Shown here piece by piece: positions 32,083 through 33,062 of a stretch of 33,062 bases of DNA. Position 1 is the stretch's first letter. Each line of letters opens with the position of its first letter. The stretch covers positions 1 through 33,062 of the forward strand of contig JAFWSS010000041.1 of NCBI GenBank assembly GCA_017524385.1, given 5' to 3'. Below the pieces are notes generated by a model, which did no database searches, was not told where the DNA came from, and saw only the letters and a list, made by a program, of their open reading frames with translations. A program made the translations under genes and the position numbers. This stretch comes from Prevotella sp. GTDB lineage: Bacteria > Bacteroidota > Bacteroidia > Bacteroidales > Bacteroidaceae.

Positions 32083-32925
32083 ATGAAAAAAAGAATATTC
32101 ATCATCATTGCTGTTTGCGTTCTCGTCACGTCTGGCGTGTTGGCGCAAGGAAAGCAACTCGTCGTGTTGCACACCAACGACACCCATAGCACCATCTTGC
32201 CTCTCAACCCCAACCTCCAGGACAAGCAACTGGCGGGTAGGGGAGGGTTCATCAGAAGACTCGAATTCCTACAGCAACAACGGAAAGAACACCCCGACCT
32301 GCTTTATTTCGACAGTGGGGACTTCTGCCAAGGGTCGCCTTTTTACACCCTGTTCAAAGGTGATGTGGAGATTGGGCTGATGAACATGATGGGCATCGAT
32401 GCTGCAACAATCGGAAACCATGAGTTTGACTTCGGATTGGACAATATGGCACGACTTTTCAAAATGGCCAATTTCCCCATCGTCTGCGCCAATTACGATT
32501 TCACGGGAACGCCTTTGGAAGGGGTGGTAAAACCGTATGTCATCATCAAGAGAAATGGTGTGAAGATTGGGGTCTTCGGCCTCTCTCCACAACCCGATGG
32601 ACTGGTGGAGAAGCGTAATTACCCGGGGGTGACCTTCCTCGACCCGGTGAAGAAAGCACTTGAGGTGGCTACGCTGCTGAAGAAAAAGAAGAAGTGCGAC
32701 ATGGTCATTTGCATTTCACACCTCGGATGGGACACACTACAGGATGACGACATCGAGATGATTCAATCTTCCAGATACATCGACCTCGTGCTAGGTGGAC
32801 ACACCCACTCCTATTTCGAGGAACTCAAATTCGTCAAGGACCTTGACGGCCATGACGTCGCGGTGGACCAGAATGGGAAACACGGCATCTGGATTGGAAA
32901 AATGGTCATCGAATTGAGCAAATAA
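32083..32925 (+). CDS. Secreted metallophosphatase, 5'-nucleotidase N-terminal domain
   Basis: The 280-aa product starts with a signal peptide (MKKRIFIIIAVCVLVTSGVL, cut near AQ22) and is one metallophosphatase domain with all metal-binding motifs: HTNDTHS (Asp33, His35), FDSGDFCQGSPF near 85, GNHEFDFG near 122, CISHLGWD near 219 and GGHTHSYFE near 246. Alone it would hydrolyse phosphate esters; with the preceding C-terminal-domain lipoprotein it makes up the two halves of an UshA/CD73-like 5'-nucleotidase. No C-terminal domain follows the stop codon. Confidence 0.9.
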   Translation: MKKRIFIIIAVCVLVTSGVLAQGKQLVVLHTNDTHSTILPLNPNLQDKQLAGRGGFIRRLEFLQQQRKEHPDLLYFDSGDFCQGSPFYTLFKGDVEIGLMNMMGIDAATIGNHEFDFGLDNMARLFKMANFPIVCANYDFTGTPLEGVVKPYVIIKRNGVKIGVFGLSPQPDGLVEKRNYPGVTFLDPVKKALEVATLLKKKKKCDMVICISHLGWDTLQDDDIEMIQSSRYIDLVLGGHTHSYFEELKFVKDLDGHDVAVDQNGKHGIWIGKMVIELSK

Positions 32926-33062
32926 CTTAAGTTTCGGAAGTAAAAACACCTTACAAAACTAGGATTTATCTTGTATGGCTACCGGTTGTGAAGTGAAGCC
33001 CGAAGGGCTGGGACGACCACAGGCAGGTGGTGGAGCGAAGCGTAACCCCTGCTTGACGATGA
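32926..33062. other. Right end, no gene supported; hairpin-rich GC segment
   Basis: From about 32985 the sequence becomes GC-rich with small hairpins: AGCCC-GAA-GGGCT near 32998-33010 and ACCAC/GTGGT near 33016-33031. An open minus-strand frame enters from the right edge but is short and of odd composition. It may be part of a dispersed repeat. Confidence 0.35.

Noticed and set aside
32985-33062. rRNA or tRNA start at the right edge
   Set aside because: GC content and hairpins rise, but no conserved rRNA or tRNA segment can be recognised.

Overview
The window looks like a chromosomal segment of a Bacteroidota bacterium, most likely Bacteroidales and close to Prevotella. The evidence is the product set (PF09820-type AAA-ATPase, NSS transporters, VorB-type oxidoreductase, stand-alone AICAR transformylase, a secreted protein with a Prevotella-style C-terminal tail), repeated promoter words of the Bacteroidota type (TTTG, about 18-19 nt, TAnnTTTG), weak Shine-Dalgarno sequences and many short intergenic minisatellites. 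No phage, conjugation, CRISPR-Cas, IS or rRNA genes are visible.

Layout. 1-425: 5' part of an AAA-ATPase, running off the left edge. 661-1866: CapA-like lipoprotein, then a strong terminator. 2166-2729: an array of six tRNA genes (Asn, Gly, Lys, Arg, Lys, Arg), with a tandemly duplicated Lys-Arg pair, one copy of which has decayed. 2730-3208: gene-poor, with a GC-rich palindrome and a candidate small RNA. 3209-7139 (minus): membrane-anchored helix-hairpin-helix protein and two tandem sodium:solute symporters. 7364-9541: VanZ protein, CYTH enzyme, a previously unlisted 47-aa membrane protein and release factor 2. 9596-13545 (minus): acyl-CoA ligase, cupin, TPR protein and a secreted unknown.

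13898-18183 is the most informative region. A promoter is followed by a 24-aa leader peptide very rich in Tyr and Phe codons and by mutually exclusive antiterminator and terminator hairpins. Behind them lie prephenate dehydratase, an aminotransferase, a DAHP synthase-chorismate mutase fusion and prephenate dehydrogenase. This reads as a complete ribosome-mediated attenuator controlling a Phe/Tyr biosynthesis operon.

18290-19981: a secreted protein and a small Gly-rich protein in one terminated unit. 20099-23714: an endonuclease/exonuclease/phosphatase protein, Ffh, FolD and a short TPR protein. 23753-26414: four subunits of a 2-oxoacid:ferredoxin oxidoreductase. 26436-26901: a long inverted repeat and a TTTAACTCC-rich repeat array, also found once at 4298-4334, directly before Obg and a PgeF-type protein. 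28872-29220: a short terminated RNA candidate and a minisatellite. 29221-31088 (minus): small basic protein, AICAR transformylase and ribosomal protein L19. 31308-32925: a 5'-nucleotidase split into two exported proteins, C-terminal domain gene first. The last 137 bases hold no gene I can support.
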